Shown: positions 26,290-34,728 of the stretch, in pieces
Layout: the number at the start of each line of letters is the position of its first letter
How positions within the stretch are numbered: the first letter of the stretch is position 1
Source of the DNA: Mycobacterium sp. NS-7484
Lineage (GTDB): Bacteria > Actinomycetota > Actinomycetes > Mycobacteriales > Mycobacteriaceae
Reading direction: 5' to 3'
Assembly (NCBI RefSeq): GCF_001953975.1
Contig: NZ_MBEJ01000131.1
Span: forward strand, 1-64,000
DNA: 64,000 nt
The notes under the pieces: generated by a model
What the model was told of the DNA's origin: nothing
What the model saw: only the letters and a program-made list of their open reading frames with translations
The model's database searches: none
Made by a program: the position numbers and the translations under genes

Positions 26290-27081
26290 ATGAGCTCGAT
26301 CAAAACAGTAGTTTCCAAAGACGGTGCAACGATCAGCTGCCACACCGCAGGACAAGGGCCACCCCTCCTGCTCGTTCACGGTGGGGGCGGCGATCATTCG
26401 CGGTGGACGCATATTGTCGGCCAACTCACTGAGCGCTTCACCACCTACGCGATGGATCGCCGGGGACGCGGTACCAGCAGCGACGGCACCGGCACGTATG
26501 ACATCGAAACCGAATTCGACGACATCGCGGCGGTCATCAATGCAATCGGCGGCTCTGTCGACGTCCTCGCCCACTCATTCGGCGCGTTGTGCTCGTTGGA
26601 GGCAGCCCTGAGGACAGCGCGCATTCACCGCCTCGCACTGTATGAACCACCGCTGCCCGTCGGTATCGACTTCTATCCGGCGGGCTTCGTCGAACTCCTC
26701 AGCAATAGGCTCGCCGCTGGCGATCGAGACGGACTGGTAGCTGCGATGTTCACCCAAACCGGAACGCGACCAGAAGATTTGGCCACAATGCGAGATCTTC
26801 CGGTCTGGCGCCGGCGAGTGGCTGCGGCCCATACGATTCCGCGTGAGATGCAGGCGATATCCGGGATATACCAACCGGACTTCGGCAGCTTCTCGCGCAT
26901 TACCGTACCGGTGCTGCTGCTCGTCGGTAGTGACAGTCCGCAGCCACTGACGACGGCCACTGAACGCCTGTATGAAACACTGCCCGACGCTAGGAAGGTC
27001 ATCTTGAACGGCCATGCGCACTTCGCGATGGACACAGCTCCAGATGTATTCCTGCGCGAGGTGCTCGCCTTCTTCGAATGA
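26290..27081 (+). CDS. Alpha/beta fold hydrolase
   Basis: A protein of 263 residues. The oxyanion loop is HGGGGDHSRW, the nucleophile Ser is in LAHSFGAL, the acid is in LVGSDSPQP and the His is in NGHAHFAMD. RRGRGTSSDG is the usual cap-proximal motif. The ATG at 26290 is preferred; the upstream extension to 26212 is poorly conserved-looking. The gene stands alone, and third-codon positions are visibly less GC-rich than in the flanking operons. It may thus be a later insertion into the island. The substrate is unknown; ester or lactone hydrolysis after a Baeyer-Villiger step is possible. Confidence 0.82.
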   Translation: MSSIKTVVSKDGATISCHTAGQGPPLLLVHGGGGDHSRWTHIVGQLTERFTTYAMDRRGRGTSSDGTGTYDIETEFDDIAAVINAIGGSVDVLAHSFGALCSLEAALRTARIHRLALYEPPLPVGIDFYPAGFVELLSNRLAAGDRDGLVAAMFTQTGTRPEDLATMRDLPVWRRRVAAAHTIPREMQAISGIYQPDFGSFSRITVPVLLLVGSDSPQPLTTATERLYETLPDARKVILNGHAHFAMDTAPDVFLREVLAFFE

Positions 27082-27223
27082 CCCTCGCGGGCGCGAAGAT
27101 CCCAGTGGTGCGATTCCCGGGCCCGCTCAGGGGTCGCAAATGTGACGCAACTTCTTTGATTCTGCTCACGTCGCCACCACCTTTGGGCCAGCAGAAATGA
27201 CCAGCGACAGCGTGTGGCAGAGG

Positions 27224-27604
27224 CTATCCTTCGGCGAGATCGGCTGGAGCGAAATAGCTTCGCACCGAGGCGATCTTGCCTTCGGCGTCGAATGTCATCG
27301 TGTCGATCGGTTGCAGGCGCATCGGGGTGTCGCCGATCTTGAAGGTGATGGTGAACGAGAACGCTGCCTCGTTCCCGACCACACGGAGCAGGACCAGCTC
27401 GGTCTGGCGCTCCAATTCCTGCAAGGTGGAGAAGAATTCGCGGATCTCATTCCGGCCGGCGCGGACATCACTGCCAACGGGATCCTCCACGGTCGCGTCT
27501 TCGGCGAACACCTCCAGGAGATCATCGGTGCTACCGGTCGCGAGCAGCGAAACGCAACGGCGAATCACTTCGGCAATCTGGTGATCCTTGGTCGACGGCA
27601 TCAT
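27224..27604 (-). CDS. Ketosteroid delta-isomerase-like NTF2 protein, Tyr16 replaced by Cys
   Basis: A protein of 126 residues, or 125 from the second ATG at 27601. From that ATG it aligns in register with Pseudomonas ketosteroid isomerase. The segment FAEDATVEDPVGSDVRAG matches the KSI block around catalytic Asp40, and QPIDTMTF supplies the Asp103 equivalent (D100 here). NEAAFSFTITF matches the core strand. The oxyanion-hole Tyr16 position is occupied by Cys. It is the last gene of the sulfotransferase operon and overlaps the alcohol dehydrogenase by 4 bp. The likely role is double-bond migration in a 3-oxo-delta5 or similar enone, unless the Tyr loss indicates another activity. Confidence 0.85.
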   Translation of the reverse strand: MMPSTKDHQIAEVIRRCVSLLATGSTDDLLEVFAEDATVEDPVGSDVRAGRNEIREFFSTLQELERQTELVLLRVVGNEAAFSFTITFKIGDTPMRLQPIDTMTFDAEGKIASVRSYFAPADLAEG

Positions 27605-28617
27605 TCCCCCCTCATTGTGATGACGACCTTGTCGGCCGCTCCAGGCGTGGCCACAGTTTGCAATGCCTCCTGGAGGTCGTCGAAATCGAAGGTGTGGCTG
27701 ATGATCTCCCGATACTTCTCCCAGTTGTCGACGATGGACTTCGTCACCTCGAAGATCTCGGTGGGATAGCCCATCGACCCGACGATGGTCAGCTCGTTGC
27801 TCATCACGTTCATGAAGTCGATGTTGATCGGCTCTTTGTGGACAGCGACGATGCCGAGCTTGGCTCCCCGCTGGGCAGCACCGAGGGCCGTACCGACGGC
27901 CGCCGGAACGCCTGCAGCGTCGAGGAACACATCCGTGCCCGCTTTGTTCGGCCACATCGAATCGCCAGGCCCGTGCAGCTCGATCAGTCGCGCGATGACG
28001 TCCTCGTCCTTGGAGTTGATCACCGCGTCCGCGCCGACTTTCAGTGCCTTCTCCAGACGCGACGGCAGGATATCGGCCACCACAACGTGTTTCACCCCGC
28101 GCGATTTCAGCGCGATCGTGATGCCCAGGCCGATGGGGCCGGCTCCGAGCACCAGCACCTGGTCGCTCGGGCGCGGCGCCACCTGGTTCACCGCGTGAAG
28201 GGCCACTGCCATCGGCTCGTTGAGGGCGGCGACCTCGTACGGGATGTGCTCGGGCACCACCTCTAAGCTCTGACCCCGGACCGCGTCCTTGATCAGCAGG
28301 TAGTCGGCCAGCGCACCGGTCGAGCCTCCGTTGCCGATGATGTCGTCGGCGATGGCCATCGGGTTGACCACCACCCGGTCACCGACCGCGATGTCGCGCA
28401 CTTCGCCTCCGACCTGCACCACCTCGCCGGACGGCTCATGGCCGATCGGCATGTTGCAGTGCCGCGGGGGCAATCCGCCGATGGAGATGTAGAGCGTGTC
28501 GGAACCACAGATTCCGCACGCTCGGATCTTCACCAGAACGTCCTTGGGCCCCGCCGTGGGTGTGGGTATTTCGAGGATCTCGGTTTTCTCGGGCGCGGTG
28601 ATGATGGCTGCTCTCAT
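27601..28617 (-). CDS. Medium-chain alcohol dehydrogenase lacking the structural zinc site
   Basis: A protein of 338 residues. The catalytic-zinc region is CGICGSDTLYI, with GHEPSGEVVQVG and a downstream NEPMAVALHAV. The NAD-binding motif is VLGAGPIGLG. The usual four-cysteine structural-zinc lobe is absent: where CxxCxxCx7C is expected the sequence reads NPMAIADDIIGNGGSTG. This is found in some sorbitol/threonine dehydrogenase relatives. GGAAGGA precedes the ATG. It lies within the operon with an SDR and the KSI-like protein, which suggests oxidation of a secondary alcohol to the ketone acted on by the isomerase. Confidence 0.85.
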   Translation of the reverse strand: MRAAIITAPEKTEILEIPTPTAGPKDVLVKIRACGICGSDTLYISIGGLPPRHCNMPIGHEPSGEVVQVGGEVRDIAVGDRVVVNPMAIADDIIGNGGSTGALADYLLIKDAVRGQSLEVVPEHIPYEVAALNEPMAVALHAVNQVAPRPSDQVLVLGAGPIGLGITIALKSRGVKHVVVADILPSRLEKALKVGADAVINSKDEDVIARLIELHGPGDSMWPNKAGTDVFLDAAGVPAAVGTALGAAQRGAKLGIVAVHKEPINIDFMNVMSNELTIVGSMGYPTEIFEVTKSIVDNWEKYREIISHTFDFDDLQEALQTVATPGAADKVVITMRGE

Positions 28618-28649
28618 GTGAAATTCCTTCCGTCGATGTCGTCGAATCC

Positions 28650-29399
28650 TCAGAACACGCTGTAGCCACCGTCGACGACGAGCGCCGATCCGGTGGTGTA
28701 CGAGGCATTTCCACTGCACAGAAACAGGATGGGACTCGCGATCTCCTCCGGCGTGGCAAATCTGCCGAGCGGAATATGGTCCAGCTGTTCCTGTTTGATC
28801 TCCGGCACGTAGTCCATGGGCGCGGTCATGCGGGTGGCCACGACTCCCGGAACGACGGCGTTGACGCGAATGCCGTCACCGGCCCACTTCACCGCCAGGT
28901 TTCGGGTGAGTGCGAGCACTCCGGCCTTCGCCGATCCATACCCTGGCACCACTGGTACCGACCGGATGGCCGCCATGGAGGCGGTCATGACCACGCTGGC
29001 CCCGCCCGGCGCGTTCGACGCTTTCAGTGCTCGGTACAACCGTTCGGTCAACCGGAACGGCGCCAACAGGTTGACGGCCACCGACTCGGTGAAACCCTCC
29101 GGGGTCGATTCGTCGAGCCCGCCCGGGAAGTTGGCCCCGGCGTTGTTGACCAGGATGTCCAACTCGGTGAATTCTTCGGCCAGCGCATCGATTCCGGCTG
29201 TGTCGGTCAGGGCCAACTGTCGATACGTCAGCCCCGACAGGTCGACGTCGTAGTCTTCCGGGCCGCCTCTCGTGCCGGTGATCGTGACCTGCGCGCCACT
29301 GTCTCTCAGCAGCGATGCGGTGGCATGACCGATTCCGCTCGTGCCACCCGTGACGAGGGCGGTGGTGCCGGAGAACTCGAACAGCACACGGTTTGTCAT
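28650..29399 (-). CDS. SDR family oxidoreductase
   Basis: A protein of 249 residues from ATG 29399, which overlaps the MBL gene stop by 4 bp. Cofactor motif TGGTSGIGHA, NNAG in DILVNNAGANFPG, catalytic YGSAKAGVLAL and VNAVVPGVVATRMT, ending in ALVVDGGYSVF. It is a classical SDR of FabG size. The DVDLSGLTYRQLAL segment after the second strand suggests NAD specificity, although this is weak evidence. The upstream reading to 29723 is antisense noise. Confidence 0.85.
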   Translation of the reverse strand: MTNRVLFEFSGTTALVTGGTSGIGHATASLLRDSGAQVTITGTRGGPEDYDVDLSGLTYRQLALTDTAGIDALAEEFTELDILVNNAGANFPGGLDESTPEGFTESVAVNLLAPFRLTERLYRALKASNAPGGASVVMTASMAAIRSVPVVPGYGSAKAGVLALTRNLAVKWAGDGIRVNAVVPGVVATRMTAPMDYVPEIKQEQLDHIPLGRFATPEEIASPILFLCSGNASYTTGSALVVDGGYSVF

Positions 29400-30637
29400 G
29401 ACAGTTCCTTGATCTTTTCGCGCAGCCACGCTGCTTCCCAGAAATTGGTGCTGCCGGCCAGCAGATCTTCGTGAGCAGCAATCAACACCTGCCTGGCCTC
29501 GTTGTCGTCGGGTTCGGCCCGGTGCACCATCTCGGCCAGCCGGATGGCACGCACCGGTTCGCCGGCGTCGCGCAATGCGCGGGCCCGGGCGAGAAGCGCG
29601 GCGGCACCGGCGAGTTCGAGCAGATCGGCCTCGGTGGCGTCCGGGGCGTCGGCATAGAGTTCGGCCGTCGAGCGGTGGTGGAACCAGCCCGCGTAGTTCT
29701 CCCAGATCGCCCGCACATTCCAACGGACCATGCCGTAGCCTTGGCCGACCTCCAGCTCAGGCGGCAGCACGATGTCGCGCATCAGGGTGTACACATCCTT
29801 GCCCGCGTTCATGCCGGCGACTGTCTGGTCGTGGAGATAGAGCACCGCGTCACGCAGTCGCGTCAGTTCCCAGTCGATCCGCTCGCGGCCGGTGATGGGC
29901 CCGAAATGGCCGGTCAACAGGGTCTCAGCGCCCAGGGACCGGACCCGCTCGATGGTGTCGGCCACCGTCAGCGCGTCACGGTAGCGGTCACCGCGCATGG
30001 TCACCAGGTTCGGGATGTGGCCGAACAACGCACCGAATACATTGCCGCACAGGCAGATCCCGTCGTCGGGCAGCCAGATCACCAGACTGTCGGTCGTCTC
30101 GCCGCCTGGGGTGGCTAAGAACTCGAGGTGGCGACCGCCCACGGTGAGTTCCAGACTGTCCTCGACGACGAGCGTGGGGGTAGGTGCACTCTGCGGAGGC
30201 ACCTGGCCGAACCGTTGTGCCGTGTACGTGGCCGCCGCGGTGACCGTCTCCAGGAACGCGAACGACGAGTTGGCGGCGCGAAAGGTGGCCAATAGCTCGT
30301 TGTCCCGCCGCCACTGCCCCCAGTTGGCCTGGGCAATGACGTCGGTACCTGGCTCGATGAAGCTGTCGACCCCGCCGACGTGGTCGTAATGTCCTTGGGT
30401 CAGCACGATGTAACGGGTCGGCGAGGTATCGACCTCGTCGTAGTTGGCCCGATGCACCGGCCCCTCGAAACCCATGCCGGTGTTCACCACGATCCGGCCG
30501 TCACCCGTGCTGATCAGGAACGAATTGGACAGCCCCGGCGACATCCAGATCCCGGGCCCGACCTGCTCGGCCTGCGCCCCGGCGCCGGCGATGCATTCTC
30601 CGCCCGGCCGGCTCAGGTAGAGCGGTTCGTAGGTCAT
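29396..30637 (-). CDS. Alkylsulfatase-like metallo-beta-lactamase fold hydrolase
   Basis: A protein of 413 residues. The MBL metal motif appears as TQGHYDHVGG (80-89), so the first His of the canonical THxHxDH is Gln81 while H83, D85 and H86 are kept. Later metal-site segments are FLATPGGETTDSLVIWLP and LLTGHFGPITG. The C-terminal part MRDIVLPPELEVGQGYGMVRWNVRAIWENYAGWF is the alkylsulfatase dimerisation domain. This places it near SdsA1-type secondary or primary alkylsulfatases, although the altered ligand leaves the activity open. It overlaps the sulfotransferase gene by 4 bp, an unusual pairing. Confidence 0.82.
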   Translation of the reverse strand: MTYEPLYLSRPGGECIAGAGAQAEQVGPGIWMSPGLSNSFLISTGDGRIVVNTGMGFEGPVHRANYDEVDTSPTRYIVLTQGHYDHVGGVDSFIEPGTDVIAQANWGQWRRDNELLATFRAANSSFAFLETVTAAATYTAQRFGQVPPQSAPTPTLVVEDSLELTVGGRHLEFLATPGGETTDSLVIWLPDDGICLCGNVFGALFGHIPNLVTMRGDRYRDALTVADTIERVRSLGAETLLTGHFGPITGRERIDWELTRLRDAVLYLHDQTVAGMNAGKDVYTLMRDIVLPPELEVGQGYGMVRWNVRAIWENYAGWFHHRSTAELYADAPDATEADLLELAGAAALLARARALRDAGEPVRAIRLAEMVHRAEPDDNEARQVLIAAHEDLLAGSTNFWEAAWLREKIKELS

Positions 30638-31893
30638 GCTTCCTCCCTGACGTCGAAGCGATCGAAGTAGAAGCCGAACCGGGAGCGGACCTCATCCGGG
30701 GATCGCCCGAAATGGCGCTCGAGGTCATAGCGCAGGCGGCCGTGCTTGCCCCGCGGGTTGTCATCGAGGTAGCTGCGCAGTTGTGCTCGCGTCTCGGTTG
30801 GCAACTCGGTGCCGTTGCGCTGGTAGAGCTGTTCCAGCAGCGGCATCTCGTTGCCGTTGAGGTGGTGGAACCCGATGTCCAGACTCTGTTCGGGTGCCAC
30901 CAATTCGCGGTCGCGTACGCACGCGCGCAGCAGTCGTTCCACCCGGTCGATCCAGTAGTCGACGAGGCCTTCGGGATCGATCTCGGTGCGTCGCATCCGG
31001 TCGCCGTAGGCCAGCATCGTGACCGCGGACTGGATCACCGCAACCGGATCGCGGTGCGTGAAGGCGACTGTCGCATCCGGGAACGTGCCCATCAGCGGCC
31101 CGAGTTGTTCACAGTGTTGCGGGGATTTCAGGACCCACTGCCGGGGCCCGCGCAGGAAGGTGAGCGCCTTCAGCACGGTCCGCAGGTAGCCGTAGTGCTC
31201 GTGTTGGTCCAGGGTGAAATAGAAGTCCCGCCATTGCGGCACGCGCGCATGCCATTCCAGTACGTAACTGGCGAAGTCGAGGTCGAGGATCTCGACTTCC
31301 TCCTCGATGGCCTGGGGATACCTGTCGTGCATGGCCTGGATGAGTGGGGTCATCACCATCGCCGCGTCATGCTCGGCCACCGAGCGGGCGAACCGCGGAT
31401 CCACACCATTGACGTCGGGCCCCTCCCCACGTCGGGGGAACGGCTCCTGACTTTCCCAGTAGGGCAGCGCCCGCCGACGGCTGTCGGCGGCAATGAGATT
31501 GACCAGATGCGTTGTCCCCGAACGCGGTAGGCCGACCACGATGATCGGACGTTCGATCTCGATGTCGTGGATCTCGGGGTAACGACGCAACAGGTCCGTC
31601 AACAACAACCGCTGCGAGAGCAACCGCACGATCCGGTTCCGCAGGATCATCCGGTTGAGATTGGTATTGCCGGTGTCGGCGTCGATCGCCGCGGCGTAGG
31701 CCTGCAGGCGGGGACGGAAGCCCGGATCGCCGAAATCGTCCAGGCCGGTCTGGTGCACGGCGTCGTCGGCCATGGCGGTCGGGTCCAGCTCCACGGTCAG
31801 CGTCTTCAATTGATCGAGGACGTGACGCTGGTTGCTGTCCAGGACCGGTGCCGCGAGGTCGTTGATCATCAGATCGGGCTTTAGATCGGGCAT
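30634..31893 (-). CDS. Sulfotransferase family protein
   Basis: A protein of 419 residues from ATG 31893 (AGAGGA 6 nt upstream). The PAPS 5'-phosphosulfate loop GLPRSGTTHL is at 121-130. The 3'-phosphate site is FTHRDPVAVIQSAVTM. The C-terminal KHGRLRYDLERHFGRSPDEVRSRFGFYFDRFD is typical of the mycobacterial Sulfotransfer_3 family. It would transfer sulfate from PAPS to a hydroxyl of a sterol-like or lipid acceptor. It is the first gene of a five-gene operon, with a perfect palindrome in its promoter and a divergent IclR regulator. Confidence 0.87.
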   Translation of the reverse strand: MPDLKPDLMINDLAAPVLDSNQRHVLDQLKTLTVELDPTAMADDAVHQTGLDDFGDPGFRPRLQAYAAAIDADTGNTNLNRMILRNRIVRLLSQRLLLTDLLRRYPEIHDIEIERPIIVVGLPRSGTTHLVNLIAADSRRRALPYWESQEPFPRRGEGPDVNGVDPRFARSVAEHDAAMVMTPLIQAMHDRYPQAIEEEVEILDLDFASYVLEWHARVPQWRDFYFTLDQHEHYGYLRTVLKALTFLRGPRQWVLKSPQHCEQLGPLMGTFPDATVAFTHRDPVAVIQSAVTMLAYGDRMRRTEIDPEGLVDYWIDRVERLLRACVRDRELVAPEQSLDIGFHHLNGNEMPLLEQLYQRNGTELPTETRAQLRSYLDDNPRGKHGRLRYDLERHFGRSPDEVRSRFGFYFDRFDVREEA

Positions 31894-31925
31894 GCCAATC
31901 CTCTTTCTTGAGAACACTATTGGCG

Positions 31926-31943
31926 ATGTCGAATATTCGACAT
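31926..31943. promoter_or_regulatory. Perfect 18-bp palindrome, probable IclR operator
   Basis: ATGTCGAATATTCGACAT is a perfect palindrome. It sits in the 63-bp divergent gap between the sulfotransferase operon (start 31893) and the IclR-type regulator (start 31957), 13 nt before the latter's ATG. A second CATAT...ATATG arrangement overlaps the start. The position fits autoregulation plus control of the sulfotransferase operon. Confidence 0.65.
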
Positions 31944-31956
31944 ATGATCCGAATAT

Positions 31957-32871
31957 ATGAACGACAAGCTAGGTGAACCAGTCCAACCCGGTCAAGACCC
32001 GTCGCCACCGACCAGCCGAGTCGTCGCGGTGATCGAACTCCTCACCACCCGCAGCACCGCGGCGATGACGCTCGCCGAAATCAGCCGCGAACTGGGCATT
32101 ACCCGATCCACCGGGCATGCGATCCTGCAGACGCTGGTCAACCATCGGTGGGTGGCGCGTGACCCGCTCACCGGGAGATTCACGATCGGTCCCGACTTCC
32201 CCGCCGCGACGCCCGGGCGTGGATCCACGCCGCGACCACTTCACGACGCCGTGCGCGTCCTGAGCCTGGGCATCCAGATGCCGGTGTGCATCTCCGAGAT
32301 CCAGTCGGGTGCCATCGTCGTGATCGACTCAGCCGCACCCGGTTCCACACCTCCGCCCGTACCAGCCGGGATGCGCCTACCGTTTGCCGCGCCCTTCGGC
32401 CGGGAGTTCGTTGCCTGGGACACCCCAGAGACAAGCGAACGATGGCTGTCAGCTCCGGGGCCGGTCAGCGACACCTTCGTCGACCGGATCACCCATGTGC
32501 TCGGCGAGATTCGTCGTCGCGGATTCGGAGTCGAACGACTCAGCGCGCCGTTGATCCGAGTGTTCGACGCACTGATCGCCCTCGATGACGGAAAGACCCC
32601 GGACCCGGTGTCCACGAGACTGGCCGGCGCCGTCGCCGATCTGACCCTCGTCGACGTCCTGCCCGACGAGTTCGCGGACACCGACGGCACCATCCCGGTG
32701 GCCACCGTCTCGGCGCCGATCCGCGACCTCGACGGCAATGTCGTCATGTCGGTATCGGCTCAGCCCTACCGCGAACTCAACCACGCGGAGATCGCTGACC
32801 TGGGCAAACAAATGACTGCGTTCGGCGACAACGCGACGGGCCTGATCGCCCACAAATCGGCGACAACGTGA
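31957..32871 (+). CDS. IclR-like helix-turn-helix transcriptional regulator
   Basis: A protein of 304 residues. The winged helix-turn-helix lies at about residues 22-80 (RVVAVIELLTTRSTAAMTLAEISRELGITRSTGHAILQTLVNHRWVARDPLTGRFTIGP). The rest looks like an IclR-type effector domain, with QMPVCISEIQSGAIVVIDSAAPGS and a GFGVERLSAPL block. No Shine-Dalgarno is seen before the ATG, and the palindrome at 31926-31943 is very close. It is divergent from the sulfotransferase operon, its likely target. Confidence 0.83.
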   Translation: MNDKLGEPVQPGQDPSPPTSRVVAVIELLTTRSTAAMTLAEISRELGITRSTGHAILQTLVNHRWVARDPLTGRFTIGPDFPAATPGRGSTPRPLHDAVRVLSLGIQMPVCISEIQSGAIVVIDSAAPGSTPPPVPAGMRLPFAAPFGREFVAWDTPETSERWLSAPGPVSDTFVDRITHVLGEIRRRGFGVERLSAPLIRVFDALIALDDGKTPDPVSTRLAGAVADLTLVDVLPDEFADTDGTIPVATVSAPIRDLDGNVVMSVSAQPYRELNHAEIADLGKQMTAFGDNATGLIAHKSATT

Positions 32872-32891
32872 CAGCCGACACATACTTGTGG

Positions 32892-32916
32892 TAGTCATAT
32901 GACTATTAGTCATATG
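32892..32916. promoter_or_regulatory. Palindrome with repeated half-site before the second IclR gene
   Basis: TAGTCATATGACTA (32892-32905) is a perfect 14-bp palindrome. It is followed directly by a second TAGTCATATG (32907-32916). The pair lies 29-53 nt before the ATG at 32945. This is a likely binding site for the IclR protein encoded immediately downstream. Confidence 0.6.
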
Positions 32917-32944
32917 CCCAGTCAGGGCGGCCCCTGGAGGAACC

Positions 32945-33808
32945 ATGACCGCGATGATCGAACAATCCCCAGTCACGGGTAAGAAGGCGACGCTCGAGAC
33001 ACCCAGCGCTGTCATCGACCGGGTTTCCCTGGTCCTCGATGCCTTCGACGGCACGGCCCGGCTGACGCTGGCCGACATCGTGCGCCGCACCGGGCTGCCC
33101 CGGTCGTCGGCGCACCGCATCCTCGAACGCCTGGTCCAGCTGCGATGGCTGCGCCGCGATGGCCGCGACTACGAGCTGGGCATGCGCCTGGTCGAGCTCG
33201 GGTCGCTGGCGCTACATCAGGACCGCATCCACCGAGCAGCGATTCCCTTGCTGCGTGATCTGCACCGGGCCACCGGGCTGGTAGTCCATCTGGCGGTCCT
33301 CGACGGATCCGATGTGGTGTACCTGGAGAAGATCGGTGGCCAGATGGTCGCCGCCATCCCGACCCGCGTCGGCGGCCGGCAGCCCGCGCACTGTACGGCG
33401 GTCGGCAAGGCCATGCTGGCCGACAACCCGATGACCGAGGTCAACCTCGCGACCCGCAGGACTCGGTTCTCGATCAGCACGGAACGTCAGCTGGAAGCCG
33501 AACTGGCCAAGGTCCGGGCCCACGGGGTGGCCTTCGAGCGTGAAGAGTCGTTGGCCGGATTCGGTTGTGTTGCAGCGCCGATCGGGCCGGCCGGGGCAGC
33601 CGTGGCGGCGGTATCGGTGTGCGGCCCGATGAGCCGGATGACCTTCGATCAGCGACTGACCGCACCGGTACGTATGACGGCCATGGGCATCTGGCGCAAC
33701 GCCGAAGACGGGCCGCAACGAGTCGCGCCGACGTTGCAGCCGCTGCGGCCACTCCGCGTCGGCAGCCACGTCGGGCCGCGAAACTCTGCCGCCCTGCTTC
33801 CGGCATGA
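32945..33808 (+). CDS. IclR family transcriptional regulator
   Basis: A protein of 287 residues. The N-terminal winged HTH (about 22-80) contains LTLADIVRRTGLPRSSAHRILERLVQLRWLRRDGRDYELG. The C-terminal effector-binding domain has LHRATGLVVHLAVLDGSDVVYLEKI, the PAHCTAVGKAMLA motif and GVAFEREESLAGFGCVAAPIG, all diagnostic of IclR. GGAGG precedes the ATG. It overlaps the esterase gene downstream by 4 bp (ATGA), so the two form an operon, and the esterase may be part of the regulated step. Confidence 0.9.
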   Translation: MTAMIEQSPVTGKKATLETPSAVIDRVSLVLDAFDGTARLTLADIVRRTGLPRSSAHRILERLVQLRWLRRDGRDYELGMRLVELGSLALHQDRIHRAAIPLLRDLHRATGLVVHLAVLDGSDVVYLEKIGGQMVAAIPTRVGGRQPAHCTAVGKAMLADNPMTEVNLATRRTRFSISTERQLEAELAKVRAHGVAFEREESLAGFGCVAAPIGPAGAAVAAVSVCGPMSRMTFDQRLTAPVRMTAMGIWRNAEDGPQRVAPTLQPLRPLRVGSHVGPRNSAALLPA

Positions 33809-34728
33809 CACTGGATCCCCAGATCGCGCGGATCATCGAAACCCTCGATTCGGGTTTCCCCCCGGTCCACACGATGACGGGTGCCGAGGCGCGGGCCGCG
33901 ATCCGCTCCCGCTTCGTTCCCAATCCTCAACCTGAGCCGGTTGCCTCTGTGACCGACCATCAGGTGCCGGTCGACAACGGTCGCATCGACGTCCGGGTGT
34001 ACCGGCCCGACACGTCCGAGCCGCCACCCATTCTGGTCTACGCTCACGGCGGCGGGTTCGTGTTCTGCGATCTCGACAGCCACGACGGCCTGTGCCGCAG
34101 CGTGGCCAATCTGACTCCGGCCGTGGTGGTTTCGGTCGATTATCGACTGGCTCCCGAGCACCGTTGGCCGACCGCGGCGGAGGATTTCTACGCGGCGGTG
34201 TGCTGGGCCGTCGACCACGCCGCCGAGTTCGGTGCTAATCCGGCGCGGGTGGCCGTAGGTGGCGACAGCGCCGGCGGGAATCTCGCCGCGGTGACGACAC
34301 TGATGGCCCGCGACCGCCGTGGCCCGGACCTGGCGGCGCAGCTTCTGCTGTACCCGGTGATCGCCCCGGATTTCGACACCGACTCCTACCGGTTGTTCGG
34401 CCGCGGCTTCTACAACCCTCGCCCGGCGCTGCAGTGGTATTGGGATCAGTACGTGCCCGCTGTCGCCGATCGGCACCACCCGTACGCCTCCCCGCTACAC
34501 GGTGAGCTCGGCGGATTACCGCCGGCCGTCGTGGTTCTCGCCGGACATGACCCGTTGCGCGACGAAGGAATCGCCTATGCCGACGCCCTGCAGAAGGCGG
34601 GTGTGCCAGTGACGAGGTGCGCCTACGAGGGCGGCATCCACGGCTTCATGACGATGCCGATGCTCGACATCGCGCATGTGGCCCGCCGCGAGGCGAGCCG
34701 AGCCCTAAGTGACCTGCTCGGTCGCTAG
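33805..34728 (+). CDS. HSL-family alpha/beta hydrolase (esterase/lipase)
   Basis: A protein of 307 residues. HGGGFVF is the oxyanion motif of the hormone-sensitive-lipase family, the nucleophile Ser is in GGDSAGGNLA, the acid Asp is in LAGHDPLRDEG and the His is in GGIHGFMT. It is co-translated with the IclR regulator upstream. The substrate is probably a short ester or a lactone, such as a BVMO product. The 3' end overlaps the convergent OYE gene by 24 bp. Confidence 0.9.
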   Translation: MTLDPQIARIIETLDSGFPPVHTMTGAEARAAIRSRFVPNPQPEPVASVTDHQVPVDNGRIDVRVYRPDTSEPPPILVYAHGGGFVFCDLDSHDGLCRSVANLTPAVVVSVDYRLAPEHRWPTAAEDFYAAVCWAVDHAAEFGANPARVAVGGDSAGGNLAAVTTLMARDRRGPDLAAQLLLYPVIAPDFDTDSYRLFGRGFYNPRPALQWYWDQYVPAVADRHHPYASPLHGELGGLPPAVVVLAGHDPLRDEGIAYADALQKAGVPVTRCAYEGGIHGFMTMPMLDIAHVARREASRALSDLLGR

